NCBI RefSeq assembly: GCF_037176765.1 | Contig: NC_090021.1 | Span: 61,881,453 to 61,945,452 of the forward strand | Source: Anolis sagrei | Taxonomy: Eukaryota > Chordata > Lepidosauria > Squamata > Anolidae | Reading direction: 5' to 3' | DNA length: 64,000 nt | Shown: piece after piece, positions 38,901 through 44,774 of the stretch | Position numbering within the stretch: the first letter of the stretch is position 1 | How the letters are laid out: every line of letters begins with the position of its first letter | Translations under genes and position numbers: made by a program | Notes under the pieces: generated by a model | The model's database searches: none | What the model saw: the letters and a program-made list of their open reading frames with translations, nothing else | Told to the model about the DNA's origin: nothing

Positions 38901-41900
38901 GTGTGTCTCAGCCTGGGGGTTGCAAGGGGGGCTTCAGAGGGTCTCCAAAGACCATCAGAAAACACATATGTCTGATGGTCTTAGGAACCCGTTTGGCAGA
39001 GAAGGCTGAAAATGTCTTATCTTCCTTTAATGTCATTCAAATCATTGAATCTGAAACCACATAGGTTGTCTTTCAGAGGACCTCTGGCTTCTCTGTGTAG
39101 TCCGACATTGAATGACGTTAAAACAGCTTTAAAATCAAGGGTCACAAAGCAAAACTCTGAATTTTTCCAAAGTGGTTTTGATGTCTGGGTTAAACAATGG
39201 TGAAATTTGTACAAATTGATGGTGACTATGTTGAACGGTAGTTTTGTATAGAGGATTGTTCAGGCTATGATTGGTGGCAACTTCTGTTGTTATATGCTTG
39301 TTTATAATGTTTTTATAAATAAAAATATAAATAATAATACAAATATAAAAATATAATATAATAATAAATATAAAATATATAAATAATAAAAAGAATATAA
39401 ATGTTCATTTCTAACATTTTTAAAAAGTACAACAGGAGGCAAAACTTTTTGACCCACCCTCGTACATCCTTTAAATCAGATATTTACATTACGATTCATA
39501 ACAGTAGCAAAATTACAGTTATAGGGTAGCAACAAAAATAATTTTATGGTTGGGGGTCACCACAACATGAGAAACCCCCCAGTAATTCACACAGGCCAGA
39601 TTATTTTACATTAAGCACACTGTAACTGGGCCACCAATTTTAGAACTGGTAGTGCTGACTTAAAATTATATATTCTATACCAGAGGTCCTCAAACCTTTT
39701 GAACAGAGGGCCAGGTCATCGTCCCACAAACTGTTGGAGGGCTGTATTATAATTTGGGGGGGGGGGGGGGGGAGACATGAATGAATTCCTATGCACACTG
39801 CATATATCTTATTTGTAGTGCAAAAAAAAAACCCCACTTAAGAACAAAACAATAATTAAAATGAAGAACAATTTTAACAAATATAAACTTATTAGTATTT
39901 CAATGGGAAATGTGGGCCTGCTTTTGGCTGATGAAATAGGATTGTTGTTGTTGTTGTTGTTGTGTACTTTCAAGTAGTTTCAGACTTAGGTTGACCCTGA
40001 GGGAGGGGTGGGTAAACGACCTTGGAGGGCCGTATCCCACCCTCGGGCCTTAGATTGAGGACCCCTGCTCTATACCACAATAGAAGAATATCTTATTAAA
40101 TCAGCTGTTTCAAACAGTGGTGTTCATTGGAGATGTATCAGCAACAAGATCCATTTGATGGTGTGGACCCAATTCCTCAAAAGGTAGCTTGCTCCAGCAG
40201 CCCACATTCAAGGCAGAGCACTGGAGGTGTTTATTTCATGCTCATCCAAAAAAGTAAGTCAAACCAGACAGCCAACATTGTAAAGAGACTGACTGTAACA
40301 GTGTCAACATACTGGGAAATTTGAACTATGCGGTACTGGGCAATTAGAAGTGTTAAGAGGTTACTCATGCACACAATGCAGGTGGCTATATTTACATTTA
40401 CATTTCTAAATTGTTTTTATCTGCCTTACCTGGACTTAAAAGCTAGGGTTTTAAAAAATTAAGGGCGGAGGACAGGTGTCTTTACATCCAAAGGAAAGAG
40501 CATTACAATGTTTATATCCCATCTCCTATTAGCCATGTCTTTCTATAGTCCAAAGCACATGGTTTTACTTGGGGTGCATAAAAGTTTAGGGAAATTATTT
40601 GGAAAAATGAGAGTGGGTGTGACAATTTTTATGTATATATTTTGTTTTATTAATCGTATGGTTATGCTGTTTTTTACTTTGTATGTTTTGTGATGTTACC
40701 TGGGATCCGCTCTGAGTCCTCTCGGCGAGATGGAGCGGTATATAAATAAAGTATTATTATTATTATTATTATTATTATGCCCCTTTTCAGAAAGTAAACA
40801 TATGCACAATGTCTCTGCATTATATGTCATTTGCTCCCTCTGTTCTCATCATGACCTCCTTCAAACACAGCTCTTTTGTACAAATGAGTAAAAAAATAAC
40901 TTTCACAGAAGTTTATCAGCAGGAACAGTCAAAGCAACAGCTGAAAAGAGATTCCATGAGAAAAAAGCAAGTAGATCACAACAACAATAAAGAAAGAAAA
41001 CAGTACAGTAAAACGTAAAACGTGTCAGAAATATTAAAAATTAATTTGAAATTTTTGATTGTGTGAGCCAAGCACTGAGTGAGTAGACCAAAGCCTGTTA
41101 AGAGTCAGTGGGCCAAAGCTAGTGTCGTTCTGAGGAGTGTGAGGTAAACCTCTGTGTGAGAGAAGCCTCGTGTGAGAAAGCTCCAGTGTATGAAGGCTGC
41201 TGTGTGTAAAGCTACTGTATATTTGTTTATTTGTGTTGTGGAAACCTTGTTATTGTAAATAGTGCAATTATATATCATTTTACTACAAAGAAAAGCCTCC
41301 TATGGAAGAGATAACATTGGTCTGCGTGTTTTTGTTCTTATTACTTTGGGCTACTGATGTTGGGTCAGGCTGCTGCTGCTAAGTTTCTCTGCTATACATT
41401 CATGAGAAGGGCCTGTTTTTAATAAGCCCACTTGCCCAACAAAACTACTTTATAGGTTCTGGAACAACCAAGATTATAATGCCTACATTTGCCATCTTTG
41501 GGGGCATCTGCATAGCAGAATGAATTCTGATATTGTCTCAATGCTATGGGATCCTGGGAGTTCTGGTTTGTTGAGGCCCCGGCCCTCTTTGGCAGAAGCT
41601 AAAGACCTTGTAAAAACTACAATCCCCAGGAGTCCATAACACTGAACTGTGGCAGTTCAGGTGAGGCCCAACTGCATTCATTCTACAGTGTAGAGATGCA
41701 CCCCTTGTTTCTTTCAAGGGTAGTTTTTTTTGTTTCTAATTCTTGGTTTTCTATTGAACCTGTTGTGCTTCTGTACAGATGGGAACAGCACACTGGATGT
41801 TTACAGCCTCGATGTGGTGTCAAACTGCATTCCCTCCACAGTGCAGATGCACCCATAGGCCCTTCTCTGTCTCCCCATCCCAATTTGATTGCCGCCCTTG

Positions 41901-43001
41901 ATCTCATCAAAATTTCATCTCCCTCAATCCTGATCCCAAAGGAGATGAAGCCTGGCCTTAAAGCAGGACCCCATGGGTAAAGAAGCACACCCCTGAGCAT
42001 GTGCAGAGCGCCCTTTCACTCTCCTGCTCCTCTTCAGGTCTCCTTTCCATTCCTCAACCTCAATCCCACTGTGTTCTTGAAGGAAAACCTCAGATGTGAA
42101 GAAGCGTGCCCCTGAGCATGTGCAGAGTGTCCTTTCGTCCTCCTGGTCCTCTTTCAGGACTGATTTCCCCCCAATAATGCCCTTTCCACAACCTCAATCC
42201 CACTGTGGCTGAAGCCTGGACTGAAAACATAAGCTTATGACAAATGAAACGTGCCCTTGAGCATGTGCAGAGCCCCCTTTCGTCCTCTTGGTCCTTTTTC
42301 AGGACTGATTTCCTCCCAGTGCTGCCCCTTCCTCAACCTCAGTCCCATTGTGGCTGAAGCCTGGACTGAAAACATAACCTAGTGACAAATGAAGCTTGCC
42401 CCTGAGCATATGCAGAGGGGGGCCTTTCATCATTCTGGTGCTCTTTCAGGACTCATTTGAAGTGTGCCCCTGAGCATGTGCAGAGCGCCCTTTTGTCCTC
42501 CTGGTCCTCTTTCAGGACTGATTTCGTCCAGTGCTGCCCCTTCCTCACCCTCAACCCGACTGTGGCTGCAGCCTAGCCTTAAGGGGAAGCCCCGGGGCGG
42601 AGAAGCGTGCCCCTGAGCGTGTGCAGAGCGCGGCCCCGGCTCACCTCCTCCCCGAAGTGCACCACCTTCTGGCCGGTGTTGAGGCGGAGATTGGGCAGGG
42701 CCTGGGCCTGGGCCTGGGGCTGGGCCGTCCTGGGGCCCCCGCGGTGGGCGGCGTAGCGGGCCTGGACGTGGGGCTGGACGAGGCTGGCGTCGATGATCTC
42801 GTCCTGGCGCCGCGGCGGGAGGCGCTCCCAGTCGGGCCCGTAGCGCTCCCGGATGCGCGCCTTCTCCGCCATGATCTTCCGCGCCATCGGGCTCAGCGAG
42901 GAGAAGTAGCTGAAGCGCTTCCGCTCACGGTCGTCCAGCGGGCGGTTCCCCGACAGGGACGCCGTGCGAGACGCCGCGATCGCCGCCGCCATCGAAGCCA
43001 T
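14652..43001 (-). CDS. C1orf198: C1orf198 orthologue, complete coding region, four exons
   Basis: Joining 43001-42645, 24945-24895, 17489-16947 and 14708-14652 gives one open frame of 335 aa; the human protein is 327 aa as I recall it. Every intron is GT-AG and every junction is phase 0. The protein starts [12 protein letters not shown]. It carries the conserved [12 protein letters not shown] block and [12 protein letters not shown] (about residues 18-45), [10 protein letters not shown] before junction 1, [17 protein letters not shown] as exon 2, [14 protein letters not shown] and [17 protein letters not shown] in exon 3, and the C-terminus [11 protein letters not shown]. From family knowledge this is a vertebrate protein with a domain of unknown function (DUF4706, from memory). 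No catalytic motif, signal peptide or membrane segment is visible, and the middle is rich in P, S, E and K and probably disordered. No biochemical role is assigned. It lies downstream of TTC13 in the same direction, matching the human order. Confidence 0.97.
14826..15295 (+). repeat. Tandem 135-bp units of the same family
   Basis: AGTCCACC boxes at 14983, 15121 and 15256 (spacing 138 and 135), each with GATGATGGGAGTTGTAGTCC-like and GATCTGGACCAAAC-like stretches. A fourth, partial unit precedes them. In C1orf198 intron 3, starting about 120 bp from exon 4. Confidence 0.75.
15296..16560. other. C1orf198 intron 3, unique part
   Basis: No recognised repeat except a small hairpin near 15314-15340. 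Confidence 0.6.
16561..16740. mobile_element. Tigger/pogo-like MITE (type 1), short copy
   Basis: CAGGTTGGGTATTTCTAATC at the left and GGATAAGGGATACCC at the right are inverted ends. ATTCTAAAATCCAAAATACT and AATCCAAAATCTGGAAC pair inside. 150 bp from C1orf198 exon 3. Confidence 0.7.
16947..17489 (-). CDS. C1orf198: C1orf198 coding exon 3
   Basis: 181 codons beginning [15 protein letters not shown] and ending DLHTLGQ. The acceptor is AAACAG and the donor GTAAAT. It holds the conserved [14 protein letters not shown] and [17 protein letters not shown] blocks separated by proline- and serine-rich sequence that differs from the human protein, as expected for a disordered region. Confidence 0.96.
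18205..18310 (+). mobile_element. Old SINE remnant, second tRNA family
   Basis: AGGTGACCTTGGGAAAATCG, CTTAGCCTCGGAAAATCCCA and CACCTTGAAGGCACACCC. Strongly diverged. Confidence 0.45.
19016..19215 (-). mobile_element. tRNA-derived SINE (second family)
   Basis: TTGTTGTTGCTGTAAGACTT, CTATCATGGGGCTTTCTGGG, CCCAAAGTCACCCAGTGAGT and the inverted B box GGAATCGAACCCTGGTCTCC. Diverged. Confidence 0.7.
20365..20455. mobile_element. Short copy of the same hAT MITE
   Basis: CCAGGTATGGGCACAATTCC, AGGAATTGTGGAAGTTAAAG and CCATGCCTG. Most of the left arm is missing. Confidence 0.7.
22626..22842 (-). mobile_element. Old CR1 fragment, minus strand
   Basis: Begins AGAATCATAGAGTTGGAAG, the complement of the CR1 tail, and continues through CATCCAATTCAACCCC and AGTTTCTTCCTAATG. 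Diverged. In C1orf198 intron 2. Confidence 0.8.
23189..23216. repeat. (CT)n microsatellite
   Basis: Perfect CT repeat in C1orf198 intron 2. Confidence 0.9.
24503..24635. mobile_element. Foldback element with perfect 49-bp arms
   Basis: TGTCTTGTTTTTTAGGCTTG ... GTGCTGGTTCA (24503-24551) is exactly complementary to 24587-24635, with a 35-base loop. Pairing continues imperfectly outwards for about 15 bp. Probably a non-autonomous DNA transposon; the family is not recognised. Confidence 0.85.
24895..24945 (-). CDS. C1orf198: C1orf198 coding exon 2
   Basis: 51-bp microexon coding [17 protein letters not shown], phase 0 at both ends. The acceptor is TTTCAG and the donor GTAAGT. It is almost identical to the recalled human peptide and lies between introns of 17.7 kb and 7.4 kb. 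Confidence 0.96.
25602..25841 (-). mobile_element. tRNA-derived SINE, same family, with TSD
   Basis: Poly-T start, GAGAGAATTGGCCGTCTGCA, CACTGCGCCACCGGGGGCTC. TGTTCTGAT at 25593-25601 and 25842-25850. In C1orf198 intron 1. Confidence 0.9.
26372..26640. mobile_element. MITE split by BovB
   Basis: GGCTGCATCTACAATGCCAT / GGCAATGTAGATGGGATCC are inverted ends. ATAATGCAGTTTC and GAAACTGCATTAT-like AAACTGCATTATT pair inside. Confidence 0.7.
26438..26557 (-). mobile_element. BovB LINE 3' fragment inside a MITE
   Basis: TTGTTGTTGTTTATTTGTTT, then CTTCATGACCTCATAGACCA and CTTCAAGGTCAAGCCAGTGA are BovB 3' end sequence. Similar AACTTGATT / GAATTTGATT flanks suggest a TSD. It splits the MITE at 26372-26640. 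Confidence 0.75.
26895..26960 (+). mobile_element. L2 tail remnant
   Basis: GCTGCTTTGAGTCTCCTTTT followed by GGAGAGAAGAAGCAGGATAT. Confidence 0.55.
26951..27762 (+). mobile_element. Helitron-like element with tandem internal units
   Basis: Begins TCTATCTGCATAATAAAAGT. From about 27230 it carries four tandem units of 131-140 bp marked by GGGAGTTCTAGTTCACC-like boxes at 27279, 27419, 27554 and 27685. It ends near a short hairpin ACCTGGGCAATGCCAGGT, the usual Helitron 3' signal. No replicase or helicase is visible. In C1orf198 intron 1. Confidence 0.5.
27763..28821. other. C1orf198 intron 1 stretch, purine-rich then unique
   Basis: 27850-28010 is purine-rich, like the blocks at 45.3 and 46.7 kb. 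The rest is not recognised. Confidence 0.5.
28822..29020. mobile_element. Palindromic hAT MITE
   Basis: Two 86-base arms meet at GCCGCTTAAGCGGC (28915-28928). Arms read CCTCCAGGTGTTTTGGACTC and its complement, with only a few mismatches. The outer end GCCAATGCCTG matches the family of 46252. Confidence 0.9.
29750..29778. repeat. (TG)n microsatellite
   Basis: TG repeat at the tail side of the SINE 29776-30106. Confidence 0.85.
29776..30106 (-). mobile_element. Sauria-type SINE inside a hAT element
   Basis: TAAAGGTAAAGGCTTTCCCC, CATGTGGCCAGCATGACTGC, and the inverted B box and A box ending CCACTGTGCCACCAGGGGCT. It sits within the hAT element 29617-30536, between microsatellites. Confidence 0.85.
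30107..30262. repeat. ATAC/TATG/TG/TA compound microsatellite
   Basis: Successive ATAC, TATG, TG and TA tracts within the hAT element. Confidence 0.85.
30576..30955. mobile_element. Candidate old DNA transposon remnant
   Basis: ACCCTATATACTTATGCATA at the left and AGTATACATGAGTATGCACT at the right look like decayed inverted ends of a family with TATACTCGAGTATAAGCC-type termini. Confidence 0.4.
31030..31078 (+). mobile_element. CR1 tail remnant
   Basis: ATGGCCCTTGTGGTCTCTTC followed by CAACTTTGTAATTCTATTAT is a short diverged CR1 3' end. Confidence 0.6.
31136..31206 (+). mobile_element. L2 tail with AAAT repeats
   Basis: GCATTGAGTCGCCTGTTTGG, ATAGAAATAAAGC and then an (AAAT)n tract. Confidence 0.55.
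31346..31398. other. Two adjoining stem-loops
   Basis: CAAATTGAAT-GCA-ATTCAATTTG (31346-31368) overlaps by one base with a 14-bp stem GAGTCTCCGGTCAC / GTGACTGGAGACTC (31368-31398, one mismatch, 3-base loop). Confidence 0.7.
32078..32535. mobile_element. MITE split by a 5S SINE fragment
   Basis: Left arm GGGGCCCTTTCACACTATAC and ACTTCAACTGTCATGG; right arm CCCTTGATAGTTAAATGGAA and CACTACATAG. The SINE at 32178-32425 lies between them. Confidence 0.5.
32178..32425 (-). mobile_element. 5S rRNA-derived SINE fragment
   Basis: GTCTTCAAGTCATCTGTCAA (tail) and, further on, CTAACCAGGGCTGACCGTGG with TTAGCGTCCAAGATCAGGTG, which follows the complement of 5S rRNA (GACCCTGCTTAGCTTCCGAG in the gene). It splits a MITE. 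Confidence 0.6.
32542..32947. mobile_element. MITE type 2 (CAGGCAGTCCCCAAG ends)
   Basis: CAGGCAGTCCCCAAGCTATA, CGACTTACATACTACTCATA, CAACTTACATAAAAATTCAA and TTCATTACTTGGGGG. Confidence 0.8.
33255..33745. repeat. Unclassified interspersed repeat (possibly Penelope-like), split by CR1
   Basis: TTTCATGGCGGGAATCACTG, CCATGTTCCAGAAGCATTCT, CCACATCTATGGCAGGCATC and GTTTATATATCTGTGGAATG are shared with 57040-57300 and 58278-58497. The family is common in squamates; I do not know its class with certainty. Confidence 0.6.
33497..33710 (+). mobile_element. CR1 3' fragment, young
   Basis: About 200 bp that differ from the 3' end of the CR1 at 5185-5390 at roughly one position, ending in ATTCTATG octamers. 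Inserted in the repeat at 33255-33745. Confidence 0.93.
34007..35412. other. C1orf198 intron 1, unique stretch
   Basis: 1.4 kb with no repeat or coding signal recognised, the longest repeat-poor stretch of intron 1. Confidence 0.55.
35413..35470 (-). mobile_element. BovB 3' end remnant
   Basis: TTGTTGTTTATTCGTTCAGC and CTTTGTGACCTCATGGACCA match the BovB tail, followed by unrelated sequence. A SINE-head scrap (GGAGCCCCTGTGGC) lies at about 35566. Confidence 0.6.
35719..36189. mobile_element. MITE type 2 nested in MITE type 1
   Basis: CAAGCAGTTCCCAAGTTACG / CTCAAGGACTGCCTG inverted ends. Same family as 32542-32947 and 51490-51805. It holds an AT/AG microsatellite (35849-35902). Confidence 0.8.
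35849..35902. repeat. (AT)n(AG)n microsatellite
   Basis: About 13 AT then 14 AG units, inside MITE type 2. Confidence 0.9.
36540..36692. mobile_element. hAT MITE with perfect 8-bp TSD
   Basis: The right end GGGTTTGACACCCCTGG is the complement of a typical CAGGGGTGTCAAAC hAT end; the left end is degraded. TCTAAAAC at 36532-36539 and 36693-36700. Confidence 0.75.
37238..37342 (+). mobile_element. L2 tail with ATT repeats
   Basis: GTAAGTCGCCCGAGTCCCTA, GGTGGAGTATAAATT and an (ATT)n tract at 37312-37342. Confidence 0.6.
37343..38576. other. C1orf198 intron 1, unique stretch
   Basis: Nothing recognised; short G and T runs only. Confidence 0.55.
38577..38898. mobile_element. MITE split by a hAT MITE
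   Basis: TAAATCTACACTGTATAATT at the left and CAACAGTGTAGAT at the right. TTGAATTGTCAG and CATGGCAGTTCAAG pair inside. The hAT at 38687-38822 lies in the middle. Confidence 0.75.
38687..38822. mobile_element. hAT MITE nested in a MITE
   Basis: CAGTTGTTCCCAATCTTTGG and CCAAAGGTTGGGAACTACTG are inverted ends. Flanks GCTAAAA / TGTAAAA are compatible with a decayed TSD. Confidence 0.8.
38899..39597. mobile_element. SPIN-like hAT element
   Basis: The left end CAGTGTGTCTCAGCCTGGGG and CCATCAGAAAACACATAT, and the right part TTACATTACGATTCATAACA, TTTTATGGTTGGGGGTCACC and ACAACATGAGAAAC, follow the SPIN hAT sequence known from several tetrapods. The interior is non-coding and partly AT-rich. Confidence 0.7.
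39681..40067. mobile_element. hAT MITE with 8-bp TSD
   Basis: CAGAGGTCCTCAAACC / TTGAGGACCCCTG ends. TSDs TTCTATAC (39673-39680) and CTCTATAC (40068-40075). It contains a run of 17 G (39756-39772), a TTG tract and a SINE-like scrap. Confidence 0.85.
40640..40778 (+). mobile_element. L2 tail with ATT repeats
   Basis: GATCCGCTCTGAGTCCTCTC, GAGCGGTATATAAATAAAG and (ATT)n at 40752-40778. Confidence 0.6.
40779..41504. other. C1orf198 intron 1, unique stretch
   Basis: Nothing recognised. A short GTGTGAGAGAAGCC-like repeated wording lies around 41150-41215. Confidence 0.5.
41505..41702. mobile_element. MITE, same type as 11852
   Basis: GCATCTGCATAGCAGAATGA at the left and TTCTACAGTGTAGAGATGCA at the right. 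Inner arms GGATCCTGGGAGTTCTGG and ACTACAATCCCCAGGAGTCC. A second right-end fragment lies at 41812-41856. Confidence 0.75.
41870..42643. repeat. Degenerate minisatellite at the start of C1orf198 intron 1
   Basis: At least six copies of a unit containing CCCCTGAGCATGTGCAGAG, with TCCTCCTGGTCCTCTTTCAG and CCTCAACCTCAATCCCACTG further in. Copies start near 41987, 42104, 42250, 42394, 42463 and 42616, so most spacings are 117-152 bp, with one short unit of about 70 bp. The last copy keeps its CpGs and abuts the exon 1 splice donor at 42644; the others have TG/CA in place of CG. Confidence 0.8.
42645..43001 (-). CDS. C1orf198: C1orf198 coding exon 1
   Basis: 119 codons. The ATG at 43001-42999 was chosen because [12 protein letters not shown] matches the recalled human N-terminus and it has a good start context (G at -3, G at +4). 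The frame stays open a further 31 codons upstream, but that stretch is low-complexity CpG-island sequence and looks like 5'UTR. The donor is GTGAGC after GAGGAG. The 3' part has a Q-A repeat (PQAQAQAQA) built on a GGGCCT hexamer repeat near 42696-42726. Confidence 0.95.
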
Positions 43002-43140
43002 CGCCCCGGCCAAAAACAAGAGGCGGCAGCAGCAGCAGGAGGGACGCCGCCGCCAACAGGCCCCGCCCCCTCCACTCCCGACCCCGCCCCTCACAAGCCC
43101 CGCCCACTACCGGCCCTGGCCACGCCCCCTCCTTCTAGAG
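43002..43140 (-). promoter_or_regulatory. C1orf198: C1orf198 promoter region with GC boxes
   Basis: Extremely GC-rich DNA directly upstream of the start codon. At least four GC-box-like motifs (CCCCGCCCC, ACCCCGCCCC, CCCCGCCCAC, CACGCCCCCT) lie between about 43058 and 43132 and could bind Sp/KLF factors. No TATA box is evident. The CpG richness stops abruptly near 43140, where AT-rich repeat DNA begins. Confidence 0.7.
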
Positions 43141-43227
43141 CATCATCACATCAACCAAAATATAGGAACAGATCCCGAGCTGCCTCCTTTCTTTTAATTC
43201 TTCTTGATATTGAAAAGCGTATTACAC

Positions 43228-43229
<2 letters not shown>

Positions 43230-43283
<54 letters not shown>

Positions 43284-43284
43284 T
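43230..43284. repeat. (AAT)n microsatellite
   Basis: AAT tract 90 bp beyond the CpG-island edge. Confidence 0.9.
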
Positions 43285-43385
43285 TTTATTGGTGAAAACA
43301 GGGAACAAATTCCGAATGTTTTCCTTTTCTTCCTCTTGATATTGAATTCTTCATCCTTCTTCCTTTTTCTTCTTGTAATAATAAC

Positions 43386-43882
43386 AAGCCAGTAAAGGTA
43401 GTCCCGGTGGTAATCAGCACACTGGGTGCACTGCCTAAACTACAAGAAAGGAGATTCCACCTGAACATGAGGAAGAACTTCCTGACTGTGAGAGCCGTTC
43501 AGCAGTGGAACTCTCTGCCCCGGAGTGTGGTGGAGGCTCCTTCTTTGGAAGCTTTTAAACAGAGGCTGGATGGCCATCTGTCAGGGGTGATTTGAATGCA
43601 ATATTCCTGCTTCTTGGCAGGGGGTTGGACTGGATGGCCCATGAGGTCTCTTCCAACTCTTTGATTCTATGATTTTATGGCCTTGGCATACACTTAAACT
43701 CAATTGGCACTGACAAAATTACCATCTGTCAGCTGCAAAAGGCCACCCTACTAGGATCTGCACACATTATTCACCAATACATCACACAGTCCTAGACACT
43801 TGGGAAGGGTCCAACCTGTGATCCAAGAGAACAACCAGCATACTGATCTTGTTTGCTGTGTACTAATGTTATTGTGTTTCAA

Positions 43883-43885
<3 letters not shown>
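43386..43885 (+). mobile_element. REL-type LINE 3' end split by CR1
   Basis: CCAGTAAAGGTAGTCCCGGT up to CTGCCTAAA, then after the CR1 copy CTTGGCATACACTTAAACTC and GGCACTGACAAAATTACCAT. This is the same sequence as the minus-strand element at 59975-60838. It ends with a short 3'UTR and an AAT tract at 43886. Confidence 0.7.
43438..43679 (+). mobile_element. CR1 3' fragment, young, inserted in a REL-type LINE
   Basis: Nearly identical to 5150-5385, with the typical octamer end. It interrupts a LINE whose two halves lie at 43386-43437 and 43680-43885. Confidence 0.92.
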
Positions 43886-43926
<41 letters not shown>

Positions 43927-43937
43927 TATTATTATTA
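43886..43937. repeat. (AAT)n(ATT)n tract at a LINE end
   Basis: AAT repeats turning into ATT, at the 3' end of the REL-type LINE. Confidence 0.85.
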
Positions 43938-44035
43938 TAGCCATAAAATGCAATCAGTCTGAAGCCTATAAATATCTGGGCATACTACAGTTGGACAATA
44001 TCAAGCATGAGCAAGGACACTGCTTGGGAAACCTC
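43938..44035 (+). mobile_element. REL-type LINE fragment (RT thumb)
   Basis: Reads NQSEAYKYLGILQLDNIKHE, typical of the end of the RT domain in R4-like LINEs, directly after the AAT/ATT tract. Probably a second piece of the same family. Confidence 0.5.
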
Positions 44036-44274
44036 AATGTATCACAACCCCAAAGCCTGATTTTACATAGATTGGCTGCAACGACTTTCTATAGAGTTGG
44101 GCTGTTAACATTTTAAGTGCATCTGTTACTAGGAACTAGTTCATATACAGAAGAAATCAGGTTACTCTCCACTCTTCAACAATTCTTTATTATTGAAAAT
44201 ATTTCCCTTTTCTATTTAATTTGTAAAAAGAATTGATTCAAGAACTTGGCTTCTGGGGAAAATCAGACATAATG

Positions 44275-44577
44275 TGAAAAGCTGTCATAAGGACGAAGGA
44301 GCAGGCTTGTTTTCTGCTGCTCTGCAAACCAAAGTTCGGAACAATGACTTCAGACTACAGGAGATTCCACTTGAACATTAGAAAGAACTTCCTGACTGTA
44401 AGAGCTGTTCAGCAGTGGAACTCTCTGCCTCAAAGTGTGGTGGAAGCTCCTTCCTTGGAGGCTTTTAAACAGAGGTTGGATTGCCATCTGTCTTGGTGCT
44501 TTGATTGTGCTTTTCCGGCATTGCAGGGGGTTGGACTAGATGGCCCATGTGGTCTCTTCCAACTCTATGATTCTAAG
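44275..44577 (+). mobile_element. Older CR1 3' fragment next to the TTC13 3' end
   Basis: Diverged CR1 tail (GGAGCAGGCTTGTTTTCTGC, AACTTCCTGACTGTAAGAG, GGTTGGACTAGATGGCCCA) ending CTCTATGATTCTAAG, 60 bp below the TTC13 poly(A) signal and on the opposite strand. Confidence 0.88.
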
Positions 44578-44637
44578 ATACTGTTTCATTATTATGTTAG
44601 AAATAACAACAGCATACAAATGAAGGGATCACTGCTC

Positions 44638-44643
44638 TTTATT
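44638..44643 (-). terminator. TTC13: TTC13 poly(A) signal AATAAA
   Basis: Canonical AATAAA on the minus strand only 19 bases after the TAG, followed about 20 bases later by a TGTATGCTGTTGTTATTT-type GU-rich stretch. Used alone it would give a 3'UTR of only about 40-50 nt. Confidence 0.65.
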
Positions 44644-44662
44644 GTAAGAAGTCACATAGCAA

Positions 44663-44774
44663 CTAAAGCCTTTTCAGGCAATGAGATGAATCTGTACTTA
44701 GCACTTCAATCATGGTTCGTAACGTTGGAAAGGATTCTGATATCAGTGGAAGACTCTTGTAGGAAAGTGAAATG
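44663..44774 (-). CDS. TTC13: TTC13 last coding exon and stop
   Basis: 112 bp, (S)ISLSYKSLPLISESFPTL through TMIEVLSTDSSHCLKRL and TAG. Acceptor TTTCAG. It is separated from the previous exon by a 2.8-kb intron full of repeats. Confidence 0.95.

Larger units (their letters stand above)
42590..43140. promoter_or_regulatory. CpG island over C1orf198 exon 1
   Basis: Dense CpG dinucleotides through exon 1 and its upstream flank, in sharp contrast with the AT-rich, CpG-poor rest of the window. This is typical of a housekeeping-type vertebrate promoter. Confidence 0.8.

Noticed and set aside
42645-43094. Upstream ATG at 43094 as C1orf198 start
   Set aside because: It would add 31 low-complexity residues (Gly, Cys, Arg rich). 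The ATG at 43001 matches the recalled human N-terminus and has the better context.
42531-43295. 254-codon plus-strand open frame over C1orf198 exon 1
   Set aside because: It is the antisense shadow of a very GC-rich coding exon and CpG island, then runs into an AAT repeat (poly-Asn). No protein family resemblance.
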